The notes below the pieces were generated by a model that was not told where the DNA came from, did not search any database, and was given only the letters and a program-made list of their open reading frames with translations. Made by a program: the position numbers and the translations under genes. From Fremontodendron californicum (Eukaryota; Streptophyta; Magnoliopsida; Malvales; Malvaceae): 64,000 nt of DNA. Below are positions 61,056 through 64,000 of this stretch, one piece after another. The stretch is from positions 7,822,001-7,886,000 of the forward strand of contig JAULJL010000017.1 of NCBI GenBank assembly GCA_030761205.1, given 5' to 3'. Each line of letters starts with the position of its first letter. Positions within the stretch are counted from its first letter, which is position 1.

Positions 61056-62765
61056 TTAACTGGCTGCAGTTTTGCAAGTGTTAACACCGTCTTTGCAATC
61101 GTTAGTCAGATCGTTGAAAGTCTCAATCTGCTTCTTCCCTCTCAAGGAAACTTCTGTATCGACAGAGACCCTCATGTAACCATCAAATTCAACTGGTACT
61201 CCATTGTTAAGCTTTGTTGTCTCTGAATACCACTCACTGCTCTCATCCCAAAGATCCTTATATTCATTAAGAAAGTGAGTGGAATATTTGTCTTTCAAAG
61301 GATCAAAGAAGGATGTATCAGGTTCATCAGTTGCAATATAAACATTCCTCCCATCTTCAATCTTATCCTGCAAGGTTGAGATAAGGGCATCAGGTGAGGT
61401 ATCTTGCGCAAGATTAGGCCACAGGTCCCTGTTCCTCGCCTTCTCCCCTCTCACAATGTGAACCGAGTCATAATCCCAGTTCAACCTTGACGCAATGGCT
61501 GACACTATATCCATCAACCTTCTTGATTTCCATACCAGATGCCATGGCCTTTGAACAACAGATTCTGTCTCTCCTTCACAAACCCTGTACCAGTAATTAT
61601 CTGGCTCCACAGATCCAAACTTTCTCATAATCAAAGAATCCTTCACCTCGGAAAGCTTCATTGGCGTCACCCTAAAATCCTCAACAAGATTAAGACTCAA
61701 CCCATCTTTCTTTTGCCATTTATTCCAATCTTGCCAAAACTGCTCGTGATCCAACACTGATGCTGCCTCATTCAGATGCTCAAAATCAAAGTAAAACCTA
61801 AAATCCTTCCCTTCCTCATCCTGATTTGACGAAGTATAAATTGAAGACAAACAAAGTGTCAAATCCATAACCAGAGTTCGATTCAAATATTGTGCTTCAC
61901 CCAATGCACACAAGAAACTCCACATATAATGGTTCATGCTCTTGCACCTATCTCCACCACCCACATAAATCAAATACTTCCCACGACTAAATGCATTTTC
62001 AGACTCAACTACTGGAAGTGAATCATTCACTGTTTCCCCAACAACAGGCAAAGACACCCCACCATGCTCCTGCCTACCAGACGTCTTCTCAAATCCAGGC
62101 TTTTGATTCTTCTTCTTCTTCTTCCTTGCATTCACACCTGAATGATAATCCCCAATGCTCACCACACTAAGCGTACAATTCTCTGATCTATTAATCACAA
62201 ACCGCCTATAATCCTTATAAAAAGCAGCTGTCTTCCCTTCCTTAGGCCTAAACCGCCACGCCATATCACAAGTATTCTCCTCAGGGCCAGGAGCCGGCTT
62301 CCCAAACCGATAAAAATGTATATCCTTAAAATGCTCAATTGCCACTTTCATCATCAAATGGAACACTTCCGGGTCCCTACAATCAAGTGGTCCTTTTGAA
62401 TCACCCTCACATTCAGATGAACTAGTTTCATCAGTACGCACCACCTTGATTTCTACTACATCTGTCACATTGATAAAAGTGGCAAATGCAGTCTGGTTGG
62501 CAGCCATAAAGTCCTCTCCGGTTCTAACAACCGTGTTATCCGATTGAAATGTGGCATTTGATGTGGAAGTGAGGAAAGTTGTGATCTTTGTAGAAGGGTG
62601 GAAAAGAGGGTCCTCTGGCTCATAAGTAGCAGCTATAATAGTGAAAACTAGGACACCTATTACAAATATAGTGAAACAAAGATTGCCAATCATATGTAAA
62701 GCATTTTGTCCTAGATTCTCTGGCCTAAAGCTTCCAGTTCTAGATAACCCAGAACGACCCAACAT
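61056..62765 (-). CDS. O-fucosyltransferase-family protein (type II membrane, GT-like)
   Basis: An intronless frame of 569 residues starts at MLGRSGLSRTGSFRPENLGQ. A single hydrophobic segment at about 25-47 (MIGNLCFTIFVIGVLVFTII) behind a short basic N-terminus indicates a type II Golgi membrane protein with a lumenal catalytic domain. Several N-glycosylation sequons follow (for example NQT, NRS, NCT, NRT). The stem contains a Lys run (ARKKKKKNQK, about 213-222). The nucleotide-sugar domain has YLIYVGGGDRCKSMNHYMWS near 264-283, LVMDLTLCLSS near 298-308, and late VHIVRGEKARN and VYIATDEPD, typical of plant O-fucosyltransferase-like proteins. The acceptor is unknown, and activity has been shown for few plant members. 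The ATG at 62765 is the first in frame. A leader intron lies at 62841-62941. Confidence 0.85.
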   Translation of the reverse strand: MLGRSGLSRTGSFRPENLGQNALHMIGNLCFTIFVIGVLVFTIIAATYEPEDPLFHPSTKITTFLTSTSNATFQSDNTVVRTGEDFMAANQTAFATFINVTDVVEIKVVRTDETSSSECEGDSKGPLDCRDPEVFHLMMKVAIEHFKDIHFYRFGKPAPGPEENTCDMAWRFRPKEGKTAAFYKDYRRFVINRSENCTLSVVSIGDYHSGVNARKKKKKNQKPGFEKTSGRQEHGGVSLPVVGETVNDSLPVVESENAFSRGKYLIYVGGGDRCKSMNHYMWSFLCALGEAQYLNRTLVMDLTLCLSSIYTSSNQDEEGKDFRFYFDFEHLNEAASVLDHEQFWQDWNKWQKKDGLSLNLVEDFRVTPMKLSEVKDSLIMRKFGSVEPDNYWYRVCEGETESVVQRPWHLVWKSRRLMDIVSAIASRLNWDYDSVHIVRGEKARNRDLWPNLAQDTSPDALISTLQDKIEDGRNVYIATDEPDTSFFDPLKDKYSTHFLNEYKDLWDESSEWYSETTKLNNGVPVEFDGYMRVSVDTEVSLRGKKQIETFNDLTNDCKDGVNTCKTAAS

Positions 62766-62840
62766 TTTTTTTTATGAACTAAACGCCCTTACAATGAACT
62801 AAATCTACTTATTAAGAACAAAACAAAAGTACCCAGATTA

Positions 62841-62941
62841 CTAAAATGCAAGGATTCAGTAAAAAGATTAAGGCTTTACAGATCTGGGTTCATAGATCTT
62901 GAAACTAAAAATATGGCAAGCAATTTAAGAATTTGACTTAC
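62841..62941 (-). other. Leader intron of the O-fucosyltransferase-family gene
   Basis: On the minus strand the sequence runs from gaaag|gtaagtcaaa at 62941 to gcattttag|taatctggg at 62841, a canonical 101-bp intron. The first leader exon upstream carries a GA repeat (about 63021-63037). Confidence 0.6.
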
Positions 62942-63223
62942 CTTTCTGAAGATGAAGCCAAAGCAAAGAGAAAAACAGTGAAGAAATTGAAAACCCAAAA
63001 TTCCTCTCTCTAGAGTGAATGTGAGAGAGAGAGAGAGCATGAGCTGGGGCTTAGTAAGATTTGTTCTCAATTTCTGTGACTTTATTTATTTATTTATTTT
63101 TTCTATTTTTATTTGCCTTGGTCAAAAGAGTGGATGGGTGATGAATGTTGATGATTCATTAAACTACAAGGGAGTGCGATAATGTGAACGAGGTGCGCAT
63201 GGCGCACATTGATTATGATGGTT

Positions 63224-63248
63224 ACACGTGGAATATAGGGTTACGTGG
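63224..63248 (-). promoter_or_regulatory. G-box/ABRE-like pair upstream of the O-fucosyltransferase-family gene
   Basis: The palindromic G-box cacgtg at 63225-63230 (context ttacacgtgg) and a second acgtgg at 63243-63248 are about 460 bp upstream of the start codon. ABRE or G-box pairs of this spacing bind bZIP or bHLH factors. Confidence 0.4.
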
Positions 63249-63364
63249 ACTCGTAAGATATGTGGGCGGGTGAAGTAGTTTGCTTGTTTGTATTTTCTTG
63301 GGTAAGAATTAAAGAAGGCGACTTTTGCATTAACGCTTGAGACAATCTCACCGACAGAGCCAAA

Positions 63365-63855
63365 CATAATTTTTTTTTTTTATCATAATATAACTAAAAA
63401 AAAATTATTTATCGAAATATTATTTCTTTCATATTAATTCTTAAAATTCATTAATTTTAAATCAATTGAAAAATCACTATCTCTCATTATAATTTTTTAA
63501 TGTGTATTTGAAAAAAATTTCAAAAAAGATGAAGATTTTTCTTAATATATTTTGAAAAAAAAAATTAAATTTTAAGAAGGACGTCACTGGGAGTGACGAT
63601 TTTCCTTTTTTTTTTAAAAAAAATTATAAAATAATATAAATTATATAATTAAAAAAATAATTTCTTTTTTATTATTAAATAATAAAAATTATATAATTTA
63701 TAATTTTAAAAAATAAAATTTATAATTTAAATAAAAAATTAAAAAATAATTTAAAAAAAATTTAAAAATTATATTCGTAATATCAATCAGATTCTTTTCA
63801 ACTTGTATTTGTAATAAATTGATCTCCTAGAGAAAGATCAACCAAAGCATTGTGG
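63365..63855. other. AT-rich spacer
   Basis: Nothing recognised apart from A/T tracts. Confidence 0.4.
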
Positions 63856-63879
63856 ATTATGCAGGAATGAAGGTCATAG

Positions 63880-64000
63880 CTAAACCTATCCACGGGCCCG
63901 ATAACACGCTCGACCCAATAAGCCCGGATCGTATTTGGGCCGAACTTGGACAAGTTTTTTTGTAATTTGGGTTGGCCTGCTTAGCGGGAATTATTATTTA
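63880..64000. mobile_element. Edge of a transposon-like repeat (ggcccg-rich), cut by the window end
   Basis: The segment acgggcccgataacacgctc gacccaataagcccgg and gtttgggccgaac has the ggcccg/cccgg composition of common plant transposon termini and stands out from the AT-rich flank. Only part is visible. Confidence 0.35.

Overview
The window is nuclear DNA of a flowering plant, very probably a eudicot. It is strongly AT-rich, its genes are split by many GT-AG introns, and it is packed with plant-type transposon debris. The recognisable genes are plant-specific or plant-typed: a KNL1/Spc7 kinetochore protein, a CONSTANS-like B-box/CCT factor, an RRP15-like ribosome biogenesis protein, a XERICO-type RING-H2 ligase and a plant O-fucosyltransferase-family protein. 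I cannot name the species.

Layout. 1-2.6 kb: the 3' end of a plus-strand gene that enters from the left; its intron carries a dead RTE-type LINE with an 18-bp target duplication and a Mutator-like MITE. 2.6-12 kb: no intact gene. It holds an inverted tandem array (3.48-4.35 kb), a short plastid atpB insertion (5.0-5.1 kb), and two broken host-gene fragments in the same orientation (paladin-like 7.4-8.4 kb, NF-YB first exon 10.6-10.8 kb), each preceded by a related sequence module. 12.2-21.6 kb: a complete 16-exon KNL1 gene with an E2F-like site upstream. 22-27.5 kb: AT-rich repeats, including a 550-bp tandem duplication. 27.55-34.33 kb: a dead L1-type LINE bounded by a perfect 12-bp target duplication and itself interrupted by about 0.4 kb of foreign DNA. 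36.9-41.3 kb: a CONSTANS-like gene. 43.0-46.4 kb: an RRP15 gene on the minus strand, convergent with it. 46.6-56.0 kb: repeats (Helitron-like elements, nested MITEs, CACTA-like debris). 56.35-58.2 kb: a XERICO-like gene. 61.0-63.1 kb: an O-fucosyltransferase-family gene on the minus strand.

The genes form no operon or shared pathway. The genes with visible upstream motifs match their expected control: E2F-like for the cell-cycle gene KNL1, telo-box plus site II motifs for RRP15, G-box/ABRE-like motifs for the O-fucosyltransferase. No clearly new biological system is evident. The most unusual structures are the gene-fragment mosaic at 7.3-11.6 kb, the five-copy MITE family with 8-9-bp target duplications found mostly in or beside genes, the LINE whose ORF1 start codon lies in its target-site duplication, the organelle-like insertions, and the self-nested MITEs.

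Exon boundaries were set by hand from reading-frame continuity and GT-AG sites. Family assignments come from recognised motifs, not from database searches.
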